Below are positions 1 to 8,096 of a DNA stretch of 64,000 nucleotides, one piece after another. The stretch is from assembly GCA_012103455.1 (NCBI GenBank), contig WLWT01000002.1, forward strand, positions 558,001 to 622,000. The letters are read 5' to 3'. The notes beneath the pieces are model-generated. The model had not been told where the DNA came from. It was given only the letters and a program-made list of their open reading frames with translations, and did not search any database. Position 1 is the stretch's first letter. Each line of letters opens with the position of its first letter. This DNA is from Gammaproteobacteria bacterium. Lineage in GTDB: Bacteria; Pseudomonadota; Gammaproteobacteria; HK1. The position numbers were made by a program, and so were the translations under genes.

Positions 1-1098
1 GGCCGCAGCCGCTACCGCTTTGACCATATGCACGCCAGCGGCAACGCCAGGTAACCAGGCACCCGCTTGCTCATCGCCTGTAATGACCGCATGCAAGTCA
101 CGATAGAGCGTGCTGATCGCACTCACAAACCCCTGCGGATGACCGCCGGCGACGCGCGAGGCCGCGAGCGCCGGTCCCATGGCGCCGGCACCGCCGCGCT
201 CCACAATCCGCGTGGCCTGACCCAGCGGCGTCCAGTAGAGTTGATCGGGCTGCTCCTGGGCCCAGCGCAATCCACCGCGCTCGCCGAATACACGTAACGT
301 CAGGCCGTGCATCTGCCCAACGGCGACAGCGCTGGTCCACAGGCGCCCGCGCGCCCCGCCATCGAACTCAAGGGCCAGCAAAGCATCGTCCTCGAGCACC
401 CGCCCGGGCACGCAGGAAGCAAAATCCGCCGATAACGCCCGCACTGGCTGGCCCGTCACATACGTCGCTAGATGCAGCGCATGAATGCCACAATCGGCCA
501 TGACAGCGCTGTTGCCCGCTTGCGCCGGATCGTAACGCCAGCGGCTGCGCGGATTGTCGGCGGCGGCGGCATCGGCATGGTGGCCGTGGGCGAATTCGGC
601 CACCACCACGCGAATGTGCCCGAGTTCCCCCGCCTCCACCATGGCCCGCGCCTGGCGCATCATGGGGTAGCCGCTGTAGCAGAAATTGACCGCCAGAAGG
701 CGGCCGGTTTCATCGGCGGTGCGGGCCAGCTTGACCGCTTGCTCCACCGACACGGTCAGCGGCTTTTCGCAGAACACGTTAAATCCGCCCCGCATCAAAG
801 CTCTCGCGATCTCGAAGTGGGTGCTATTCGGGGTCGCAACGGTGACCAGTTGCAGCCGCTCATCACGCGCCCCTTCGCCTGCCAGCATGGCCTGCCAGTC
901 GCCATAGGCCCGCGCCGGTGCCACGCCTAATTCGCGCGCATAAGCGCGGCCCCGCGCCGGCACTAGGTCCAGCGCCGCGGCATCCAGCGCGAACAGCCCG
1001 TCCATGCGGGCCGCGATGCGGTGCGGTTCGCCGATCTGGCTACCCAATCCACCCCCTACCATGCCCCACGATAGAGGGGACGAACGTTTCGGTTCCAT
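1..1098 (-). CDS. Gfo/Idh/MocA family oxidoreductase (3' end beyond left edge)
   Basis: The minus strand reads through to the left edge without a stop, giving 366 codons of an NAD(P)-dependent Gfo/Idh/MocA dehydrogenase, a cytosolic family acting on sugars, inositols and related polyols. The N-terminus has the Rossmann-type GMVGGGLGSQIG with HR soon after, then VATPNSTH and FCEKPLT, where the family's EKP lysine sits, and a C-terminal sheet domain with DCGIHALHLATY. The chosen ATG at 1098 gives MEPKRSSPLSWGMVGGG; a shorter start at 1062 would cut the nucleotide fold. The IS5-family element begins 15 bp upstream of this start, so the native promoter has probably been displaced. Substrate cannot be told from sequence. 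Confidence 0.85.
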   Translation of the reverse strand, partial: MEPKRSSPLSWGMVGGGLGSQIGEPHRIAARMDGLFALDAAALDLVPARGRAYARELGVAPARAYGDWQAMLAGEGARDERLQLVTVATPNSTHFEIARALMRGGFNVFCEKPLTVSVEQAVKLARTADETGRLLAVNFCYSGYPMMRQARAMVEAGELGHIRVVVAEFAHGHHADAAAADNPRSRWRYDPAQAGNSAVMADCGIHALHLATYVTGQPVRALSADFASCVPGRVLEDDALLALEFDGGARGRLWTSAVAVGQMHGLTLRVFGERGGLRWAQEQPDQLYWTPLGQATRIVERGGAGAMGPALAASRVAGGHPQGFVSAISTLYRDLHAVITGDEQAGAWLPGVAAGVHMVKAVAAAA

Positions 1099-1113
1099 CA
1101 GTTGTATGTTCTA

Positions 1114-2002
1114 AGAACCTGTTCAAGATCTGACGATTTTGGACATCTGACCTAAGCTATTGTTATCCATAGTCATAGCGGCTGCGAAGGCAATGACAGA
1201 CGAGCGAATCTACCCGAGTGACCTATCTCGCCAACAGTTCGAGAAAGTTAGACCGATCCTGGAGGCGGCGCGTCGGCGAACCAAGCCAAGACAACTCGAT
1301 CTCTATCACGTGTTCAACGCAGTGTTGTACGTGCTGAAGACCGGCTGCCAATGGCGCATGTTGCCCAACGAGTATCCAAAGTGGCGAAGTGTGCATGAGT
1401 ATTTCACTATCTGGCGGCAATCGTCCCCAGAAGACTCTTGCAGCGCCTTGAACAAGGCGTTAAAAAAATGGGTTGGCGAGGCCCGCAAATCCCAGGGGCG
1501 CAGTGGCAAAGCCAGCCTGATCATCGTTGATGCACAGAGCGTGAAGAACACAGACAGTGCAAACCACAAAGGTTATGACGCAGGCAAGAAGACTTCTGGT
1601 ATCAAGCGGCACATAGCTGTGGACACTCAGGGATTGGTGCACGCTGCTTTTGTGACCACGGCAAATGTCACTGATCGAGTTGGGGCACTGGCCGCACTTG
1701 CTGCTCAAGCAGATGGGCGCCTCTCGGAGGTTAGGTGTGTAGTAGGCGATGGCGGGTACACGGGGATGGCTTTCGCTGGCGAAGTGCTGAGATTAATCGG
1801 AGCGAACGTCGAAATTATCAAACGCTCGGACACGGGTCGTTTTGCCGTCCTCCCGAAGAGGTGGGTTGTCGAGCGAACCTTCTCATGGTTTGAGAAAAAC
1901 CGCCGGTTGTGGAAAAACTGTGAGCGGCTAATCGAAAGCTCGTTGGGCATGATGCTACTTGCAAATATTGCGCTGTTGCTTCGGAGATCTTGAACAGGCT
2001 CT
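1114..2002 (+). mobile_element. IS5-family insertion sequence, complete, 889 bp
   Basis: The ends are near-perfect 18-bp inverted repeats, AGAACCTGTTCAAGATCT on the left and the complement of AGAGCCTGTTCAAGATCT on the right. Both ends abut a TA dinucleotide (1112-1113 and 2003-2004) flanked by C and G, so the original target was CTAG with TA duplicated, as IS5-group elements prefer (YTAR). It carries one intact transposase gene. Confidence 0.9.
1193..1993 (+). CDS. IS5-family DDE transposase
   Basis: This 266-aa transposase starts MTDERIYPSDLS and has the N-terminal IS5 helix-turn-helix/DUF4096-like region (TGCQWRMLPNEYPKW), followed by the DDE core: IIVDAQSVKNTD (first D), VVGDGGYTG (second D) and RWVVERTFSWF (E). 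The frame is open upstream to a TTG at 1160, but the ATG at 1193 matches the usual family start. No frameshift or stop is present and both inverted repeats are intact, so the element may still move. Confidence 0.9.
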   Translation: MTDERIYPSDLSRQQFEKVRPILEAARRRTKPRQLDLYHVFNAVLYVLKTGCQWRMLPNEYPKWRSVHEYFTIWRQSSPEDSCSALNKALKKWVGEARKSQGRSGKASLIIVDAQSVKNTDSANHKGYDAGKKTSGIKRHIAVDTQGLVHAAFVTTANVTDRVGALAALAAQADGRLSEVRCVVGDGGYTGMAFAGEVLRLIGANVEIIKRSDTGRFAVLPKRWVVERTFSWFEKNRRLWKNCERLIESSLGMMLLANIALLLRRS

Positions 2003-2271
2003 TAGCAAAAGACTTTGCAACGGCCAGCGGATCTGGCTTAATTCTTGGGAACAAATAGACGCCTCCGAGCCAGAACGCCTGTGTCTACCCCGCCTGAGAT
2101 CGCCGGTCCGGCCACTGTCTTCGCCCCAGGCTGGCGCCGGCCGCCGCCGCTCATGCCGCAAAAGATCATGCCCCAAAAGATCACGGCAAAAACGGTGCCT
2201 GGCCGGCCCGCCGCACCGTCCCCGGTACTCAGTTGACCCCGTACTCAGTTGCTCCAGCGACCCAGCTAAGC

Positions 2272-3663
2272 ATGGCAGCGGACCCTGACAGCAAGAAGCT
2301 CACGCGGCTGCTGGAGCGCATGTTCGAAGGCCGCCTAGTGCCCTTCGCCGGCGCCGGCATCAGCCTTGGGGCGCAACACGAGAGTCGATGCGATTTCGAA
2401 CCCAGTACCGCGGCCATGAAGCGCGCGCTGGCTCGAGCGCTGCACTCAATGATCGAGGCGAGCAGCCCCGCTGTTCTCGATGCGTTGCCGGAAGAGATGG
2501 CTGACCTAGCAAAGCCGGAAGCGCACTGCAAGTACAACCTGGACCGGCTGGCGGAGGCCGCTCATTGGCTGTTCGGCGCGGCCGGTGTATGCACTATCCT
2601 CGCTATTCCCGCCTTCGCCGAGCTGCAACCCCGCCCGGCGCACCGCTATCTGGCTTATCTGGCGCGCGAGGGGCTGATCACCGAGATCATTACCACCAAC
2701 TACGATTGCTGCATAGAGCGGGCTTTCCGGGATTCATTCGGCCCCCCGGCCGGCGGCGGAGTCACCCAAAGCCAGAGCGACGCGGCGTTCAAGGTCATCT
2801 ACGACCTCGACAGCTACCGCCGCGGCGGCGGTCTACACCAGACCGGGCATGGCCGGCCCACCTTGAGACTGTACAAGATCAACGGTTGCGCATGGGCTTA
2901 TACATACGGCCGTCAAGCGGCCGGGCAGATCATTCTCAGCGAGCGCCAACTGCAAGATTTCGGGGCGCGGCGGTGGGCGCGGGATCTGCTCGCCGACCGG
3001 GTCAGGACCAGCGCTTTATTGTTCTGCAGTTTCGGCAGCGAAGAGCCGCAGGTGCGCCACACCGCGCTGGCCATCATTGATGAGTTCCGTGACAGCGCGA
3101 ACGGTCATGATCCTGGCGCACTGGCCAACGCACCGGCCATCGTGCCTCATAAGCGGGTCTCTTTCGTTCAGGCGCAACTGGCGCTGGCTTATCACCGCGC
3201 CCATTACGGTTCTGCAAACGATGTCAACTACAACGATGCCGAAGCGTTGGCGGCCGCTCTAGGCGAGTTCGTGCTGACCATCAGCGACATCGACGAGACG
3301 GCCGGCCCTCGAGAACCCATAGAAGCCGACCTCTTTTTCGAGCGCTTATACCAGGCGGCAATGAGCCGGCTGATCCGGCGGCTGCTGTACAGGGACGGCG
3401 GTTTTTATGCCTGGCTGGATACCCTCACGTGCCGTCCGGGCGTTTGGTGCGAATCAATCCGCGCCAATTTGTATAACACCGGGACGGAATTTGGCCTGAA
3501 GAAGACGTTGTTCAGTCTCGTAAAACCGCCGCAGGATTCATCTTCAGCGACAGGGGCGCAGGCCGGTACTGGGCCGCAGTGCTGCGAAAAACCGCAGGAT
3601 TCACCCGCACCCCCAATTGCTTCTGTGGCAGGCGTTGCACCGCGTGGTCCGGCCCGGCCATGA
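2272..3663 (+). CDS. SIR2-like protein, N-terminal part (frameshifted), first gene of the cmr operon
   Basis: This is the N-terminal part of a SIR2-like (SIR2_2-type) protein, a fold that binds and often degrades NAD in phage defence. GAGIS at residues 27-31 and TTNYD at 141-145 mark the NAD site, and LFCSFGSEEPQVRH (about 250-262) is the family's last Rossmann strand. Where SIR2 proteins normally have KLHG with the catalytic His, this one has KINGC, so the His is replaced by Asn204. The natural reading seems to leave this frame near 3480: the -1 frame continues as NTGDGIWPEEDVV and then RYWAAVLRKTAGF, and a further shift in a run of five C near 3611 enters the next entry. The in-frame tail to 3663 is therefore probably spurious. 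Start is the ATG at 2272; a TTG at 2233 is possible. Confidence 0.75.
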   Translation: MAADPDSKKLTRLLERMFEGRLVPFAGAGISLGAQHESRCDFEPSTAAMKRALARALHSMIEASSPAVLDALPEEMADLAKPEAHCKYNLDRLAEAAHWLFGAAGVCTILAIPAFAELQPRPAHRYLAYLAREGLITEIITTNYDCCIERAFRDSFGPPAGGGVTQSQSDAAFKVIYDLDSYRRGGGLHQTGHGRPTLRLYKINGCAWAYTYGRQAAGQIILSERQLQDFGARRWARDLLADRVRTSALLFCSFGSEEPQVRHTALAIIDEFRDSANGHDPGALANAPAIVPHKRVSFVQAQLALAYHRAHYGSANDVNYNDAEALAAALGEFVLTISDIDETAGPREPIEADLFFERLYQAAMSRLIRRLLYRDGGFYAWLDTLTCRPGVWCESIRANLYNTGTEFGLKKTLFSLVKPPQDSSSATGAQAGTGPQCCEKPQDSPAPPIASVAGVAPRGPARP

Positions 3664-4159
3664 ACTGAAAGCGGGCGCTGACTGGTATCTGCCCTTCGCC
3701 GAGGACAGCCGCCTGATCCTGTGCGTGCTCTTATTGATCGCCTGCCTCCGTCCAGAGGATGATTTCCTCAGCGATCAGGATCCGGCCGTTTATGGACTGA
3801 AGCTGCGCAGCACGTGCTGCAAAATTCCAACGGTTTACATCGTGAGCGAAGCAAGCTGGCGGGAGAACCCGCAGCCCGCCGCATCCGCTCACCCATCCCC
3901 GGCTGATGGCCCGCCGTTGGCTTATTGCATCGCCGTGCCCAGCCTGTCCAGCACCGCCGCCGAGGGGCGCTGGCTGATAAAGCTGGCAGAGGACCACGTC
4001 CGCGCGGGCCGCTACTTGCCCATCGGCATCGGCGATTTGATCAAACAAGCGGGCACTCCCGAACACCTGCCCGAAGCGATTCGCGCCGCTTGCGCCGGGC
4101 GCCGCCGTGCCCGCCACCAGGCGCGTCTGAGGCCAATCCACCCCAGGAGCGAACCGTGA
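3617..4159 (+). pseudogene. C-terminal part of the SIR2-like protein, split by frameshift
   Basis: This frame (open from about 3524, first possible start TTG 3617) has no independent ribosome-binding site and looks like the rest of the preceding SIR2-like gene. Restoring one base near 3480 and one in the C run near 3611 gives a single protein of about 629 aa. The recovered region reads LLLWQALHRVVRPGHEL, then DWYLPFAEDSRLILCVLLLI and a helical C-terminus. I do not recognise a named domain in it. It ends GTGA, overlapping the start of the next gene. It could instead be a separate small gene, but the continuity across the two homopolymer runs argues for one broken or mis-assembled gene. Confidence 0.6.
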
Positions 4160-4782
4160 CAAGCTTGGACCGGTACCGCTTAAGCGGCTCCAATAACGGG
4201 CTGTTACGCATCCATAACCGCTATTGGGATTGTGCCGGGCTGTTCTTGAGCAACACCTGCCTGGCGGTCCACCCGCGGCCCCGTTCGCCGGGAGCGCAAG
4301 AGGCGGACGAGCGCGAGGCTTTGCGCACCTTGTTGCGCGGCCTGGGACAACGCCTGCTGGAGTTCAACCTGTGGCGGCCAGTGGTCGCCGTCTTGGAAGT
4401 GAAGGAGGACCGGGATGGGCGCTACACCGCGTGGGCTGCTGATCAAGACTGGCACCGGGGCGATTTCCTGCTCTTCGTCGAGCAAGCGGAAAACGTCGAG
4501 AAGCGGCTCGATGATCTGCTAGACCCTGGACACACCCTGGCCAAGCTGCAGCCCGCGCCCCGCGAGCCGCGGACAGACGAATGGTATCGAAGCCAGTTGG
4601 ATGAGCTGACCGCGGACCACGGCGCCCTGCGGTCGCTGCTGGATTCGATCCTGCCAGTATCCTCAACCGGCGCCGCTCGACAAGCCGCCGGTAAAGAGGC
4701 GATCCAGCAGGGCTTTGACGATTGGTGCAAAAAACGGATTGAGGAAGCCGATCAGATCACCGTTGAGGGTGGACGAAAATGA
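4156..4782 (+). CDS. Unrecognised 208-aa protein between the SIR2-like gene and the SMC-like ATPase
   Basis: The GTG start at 4156 overlaps the upstream stop (GTGA) and follows AGGAGCG. The protein begins MTSLDRYRLSGSNNG and contains an LxxFNLWRPVVAVLEV strand-helix block near residues 70-90, a DWHRGDFLLFVEQAE segment and a helical C-terminus ending in DDWCKKRIEEADQI. I see no catalytic motif and no family I can name. It sits between a SIR2-like effector and an SMC-like ATPase, the place where small LmuC-type subunits occur in Lamassu systems, so a role as adaptor or sensor subunit is a guess from position only. The next ATG lies inside its stop codon, indicating translational coupling. Confidence 0.75.
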   Translation: MTSLDRYRLSGSNNGLLRIHNRYWDCAGLFLSNTCLAVHPRPRSPGAQEADEREALRTLLRGLGQRLLEFNLWRPVVAVLEVKEDRDGRYTAWAADQDWHRGDFLLFVEQAENVEKRLDDLLDPGHTLAKLQPAPREPRTDEWYRSQLDELTADHGALRSLLDSILPVSSTGAARQAAGKEAIQQGFDDWCKKRIEEADQITVEGGRK

Positions 4783-6935
4783 ATACCCCCGATGCGCCCG
4801 TGACACGCATCCGCTCCCTGGTGCTGGAGAATTTCAAGGGTTTTCGTGACAAGCATGAATTGTTCGATCTGGATGCCGACATCGTGCTGCTCACCGGCCC
4901 CAACGGTCACGGCAAAAGTGGCTTGCTGGAGGCGTTGACGCTGGCCCTGACCGGCTGGCATGACCCTGAGCTAGATCCGGCCCGTCACTTGATCAGCCGC
5001 ATTCCGAAGACGGATACAACCGAGAGCAAGCCCGAGGACTACGCCCGCATCGAGCTGCGGGCGCTGTTCGGGGAAGAAATAGCCGGGGAGAAAAAAGCCG
5101 AGGCGTTGCCGATCGAGTGGCGTTTTGAATCTGAACAAACCGAGCCCACACATCATAGCCACCGGCCGCGGTCACGGCTTGATCCGCCCGTCCCGGAACC
5201 GGCCGTTTCAGATGCGGATCTCGATGAACGCAGGCGGCAAAGCGACGCATTGAAAGCGCGCCTGAGTACTTTCTTTCAGGACCGGCTGGATAAGCTGTTC
5301 GATGAAACCGCCGCCGGCCTGACACTGCGTGACATATTCGAACCTGTCCCACCGTGGATCGCAGACGTCCGAACGGCTATTGACAACGCCCAAGAGAAAC
5401 TCGGCTTGGCCGTGGCCGAGCGGCAAGACGATGCTCGAAAACCGGCACAAGCGCTTTACCCCACCCTGGCTGGACAGATCGCCGCTTTCAAAGACCCCTA
5501 CCAAACCTTGCGCCGGGAAACCCAGGGCGAATCCAGGGACGAATGGCCACCCCTGCCGGAAAACTGCACACCGGAAGACACCTGGCCGGCGTTCTTGCAA
5601 GACCTCGCTAAGCGAAATCTCATCCTTGCGCCCACCGGTGACGACACTCGTCTGACTGAGCGGCTCGAACAAGCCCTGCTCGGAGAACAGGGGATTATCG
5701 CTGATTTAATTCGCCGTGCTATGGCCCGCAGGGGCGAAGCGACCGCGGCCCGCGACCAGGCGAGGCTTGACAAACTGGAACAATGCGTGGAGGCGATCGA
5801 AGACGAGGAAAACGACCTCAAGCGACGCTACCCACATTTACAGGGCGATCTAGAACGCTTCATGCCAACACAGCCCGGCCAGCCCGATGCCCTGCAGATC
5901 TTCTCCAGCCTGGCCGCTAATGCCGCACGCTGGGCGCGCCCTAATGGCCGGGAAAGCGGCAAGCCGGCACGTCTCACAGAAGTATTGGCACGACTCGCCG
6001 CAGTGAACCCGGATCAGGCCGGCCAATGCGCGCAGGCCCTGGAGGACTGGCTGGTCCCGCGCCGTCAGGCGGACCAACGGTTAAAAACACTGGCAGCGGA
6101 AAAGAAAACCCTGCAACAAAAAATCGAGCAACTGCGCGCCACGGTGGACGTGCAGCGCCTGCGAGACCTGCGCCGCCGCTTGCGCGAGACCCTGGAGCCG
6201 CTGCGCGAGACCTGGAAAGATATTCTTGAGCGGCAAGATTTCGAACGCCGCCGCCAGCAGCGGGCGCGGGCACGCGAACATCTGGCGGCGGCCACGGAGA
6301 CGGTGGCGGCGCTGGGCACGGCGCTGGACCAACTGACCGCTCCCAGCAAAGCGTTGCTGCAGCAACTCAGGGACACCGCCAACTGGGCGCTGGGCCGTTT
6401 CAGCCTGGTGCCGGGGGTGGCGCCGCTGCGGCTTGAACCCAAGGAGAACAGTGATGGACGGCGCAGCTACCAAGTGCTCACCCAGGACGGACGCGAACTG
6501 CGCCAACTCTCCACCGGCCAGCGCGCCCAGTTCGGCATCGCCCTGCTGCTGGCGCAAAACCGCGAGGTGAGCGAGTACCTCGGCCACCGCGCCCTATTCC
6601 TGGATGATGTATCGACCGCTTATGACCTATCCAACCTGACCCGCGAGGCGCTGCTCTGGCGGCAACTGGCCTACGGCGCCAAGCCGCCCTTCAAGCGCCA
6701 GATCTTCCTCTCCAGCCATCATGAGGACCTGACCAGCCAGTTGTTGGACCTGCTGGTGCCGCCCGCCGGCGCCAGCATGCGGCTTATCCGTCTCCACGGC
6801 TGGCAGCCCGATAGCGGGCCGGAGCTGGATAATTTCCGGGTCGAGCCCACCGCGCACAGCGCCCCCGGCAGCGATGCGGTGCGGCAATTCATCGACTCCA
6901 TCGAACAGGAGAAATATCTATGGCAGAGCGGTTGA
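4779..6935 (+). CDS. SMC/RecF-like ATPase of the cmr-linked cassette
   Basis: The 718-aa protein is a split-head ABC ATPase of the SMC/Rad50/RecF type. Residues 10-30 (RIRSLVLENFKGF) are the typical N-terminal strand; GPNGHGKS at 40-47 is Walker A. The middle (about 300-520) is rich in Arg, Glu, Leu and Gln and likely forms a short coiled coil (EKKTLQQKIEQLRATVDVQ). The C-terminal head has the signature LSTGQ at 577-581, Walker B ALFLDDVS at 605-612 and an H-loop SSHHEDL at 645-651. Such ATPases sense DNA ends or structures in repair and in Lamassu-like defence (LmuB). It starts with ATGA overlap to the preceding gene and overlaps cmr1 by 16 bp, so all are translated together. Confidence 0.85.
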   Translation: MNTPDAPVTRIRSLVLENFKGFRDKHELFDLDADIVLLTGPNGHGKSGLLEALTLALTGWHDPELDPARHLISRIPKTDTTESKPEDYARIELRALFGEEIAGEKKAEALPIEWRFESEQTEPTHHSHRPRSRLDPPVPEPAVSDADLDERRRQSDALKARLSTFFQDRLDKLFDETAAGLTLRDIFEPVPPWIADVRTAIDNAQEKLGLAVAERQDDARKPAQALYPTLAGQIAAFKDPYQTLRRETQGESRDEWPPLPENCTPEDTWPAFLQDLAKRNLILAPTGDDTRLTERLEQALLGEQGIIADLIRRAMARRGEATAARDQARLDKLEQCVEAIEDEENDLKRRYPHLQGDLERFMPTQPGQPDALQIFSSLAANAARWARPNGRESGKPARLTEVLARLAAVNPDQAGQCAQALEDWLVPRRQADQRLKTLAAEKKTLQQKIEQLRATVDVQRLRDLRRRLRETLEPLRETWKDILERQDFERRRQQRARAREHLAAATETVAALGTALDQLTAPSKALLQQLRDTANWALGRFSLVPGVAPLRLEPKENSDGRRSYQVLTQDGRELRQLSTGQRAQFGIALLLAQNREVSEYLGHRALFLDDVSTAYDLSNLTREALLWRQLAYGAKPPFKRQIFLSSHHEDLTSQLLDLLVPPAGASMRLIRLHGWQPDSGPELDNFRVEPTAHSAPGSDAVRQFIDSIEQEKYLWQSG

Positions 6936-8095
6936 GCGCGGACTTCGAAGTGTTGACGCCGCTGTTCATGGGCGAGGCCGATCAGTCCGAGAGCGCGCTG
7001 CGGCCCCCCTCGATCAAGGGCCTGCTGCGGTTCTGGTACCGCGCGGTGGCGCCAACCGCTGCCTGCTCGGAGGCTGAACTGTTCGGTGGCGCCGGCAAGC
7101 ACCAGGGGCAGGCGCCGTTTCTGCTGCGCGTCCGCATCGATAAAGACAGGGCCGGGCAACCTGCGTCGTGGCACTGGAACAACAGGCAGATCGCCCGCTT
7201 CGACAAAGGCCATGGCAGAGAAACGCGTAACGGCCTGCGCTATCTGGGTTATCCCTTCGGTCTCGGTGCTCAGCGCGAGGCGCTGGCTCCGGCCACCCGC
7301 TTCATCCTGGAGGCTCTCTTTCCCAAGCCGGCGACGGCGGCGCAGCGCCGCGCCCTGTTGGCCGCGGTCTGGTTGCTGGGCCATCTGGGCGGTGCCGGCA
7401 GCCGCGCGCGGCGCGGCTTCGGCAGCTTGGCGCTGCAGCGCTGGCAACTGGACTCGGGCGCGCCCTGGCCGGAGTTGGAGGCGCTGCAACCGCTCGCCGC
7501 TGCACCGAACAGCGGGGCCTGGCGGCACGGCTATGAGCAGGTCAGAGCGCTGTTCGAGGACTGGTTCGGCCGCTTCGACCAAAGCGATCACCCACCAGGC
7601 GACCAGCCGCCGCCGCGGCCCCATCTGGGCGGCAAGACCCGGCTGCACCTGGCGCCGCGGGCCGGTGATGATTGGCAAGCCGCGCTGGCGTGGATGGGCC
7701 GGCGCCTGCAAGACTTCCGGCTGCGCAAAGCACCGGATTACCAGCAGGTCAAGAACCACCTCAGCGGCGCCCGGCGGCTGGAGCGCGCTCCCGAGCGCGC
7801 CGCCTTCGGCCTGCCGCTCACGTTCCGCTACGGCTCGCTGCGGGCCGCGCGTCCCATCACTTTCGAGCCCTTCGACCCGCGGCAGGGTACTACCTTGCAA
7901 CGCCAGGGCAGCTTGCTGCACTTGCGCCTGGCGCGCTTGGCCGACGGCTTGCATCCTTTGTTCTTGCGCCTGGACGGGGCGGTACCGGGGCAAGCGGGCT
8001 CACTGGTGGCGCCGCACGCTGAGCGCCGGCCGCTGCGCGCCGCCGAGGTCAACTTGCTGGATCGATTCATGGACCAACTCGAGGAAGCGCGCTGA
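6920..8095 (+). CDS. cmr1: Type III-B CRISPR RAMP protein Cmr1
   Basis: The 391-aa protein begins with the Cmr1 hallmark: a beta strand FEVLTPLFMGEA followed by PPSIKGLLRFWYRAV, the conserved KGLLRFW segment of this RAMP. A glycine-rich loop, HLGGAGSRARRGFGSL, lies near residue 155. In the Cmr complex Cmr1 helps hold the 3' end of the crRNA-target duplex at the head of the backbone. The ATG at 6920 lies inside the end of the upstream ATPase gene, and cmr2 begins one base after its TGA, so it is the bridge between the accessory cassette and the Cmr genes. Confidence 0.92.
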   Translation: MAERLSADFEVLTPLFMGEADQSESALRPPSIKGLLRFWYRAVAPTAACSEAELFGGAGKHQGQAPFLLRVRIDKDRAGQPASWHWNNRQIARFDKGHGRETRNGLRYLGYPFGLGAQREALAPATRFILEALFPKPATAAQRRALLAAVWLLGHLGGAGSRARRGFGSLALQRWQLDSGAPWPELEALQPLAAAPNSGAWRHGYEQVRALFEDWFGRFDQSDHPPGDQPPPRPHLGGKTRLHLAPRAGDDWQAALAWMGRRLQDFRLRKAPDYQQVKNHLSGARRLERAPERAAFGLPLTFRYGSLRAARPITFEPFDPRQGTTLQRQGSLLHLRLARLADGLHPLFLRLDGAVPGQAGSLVAPHAERRPLRAAEVNLLDRFMDQLEEAR

Positions 8096-8096
8096 G

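Noticed and set aside
6719..7993. Long antisense open frames over the ATPase and cmr genes
   Set aside because: They are Gln/Arg/Ala-rich shadows of the plus-strand genes in GC-rich DNA and show no domain.
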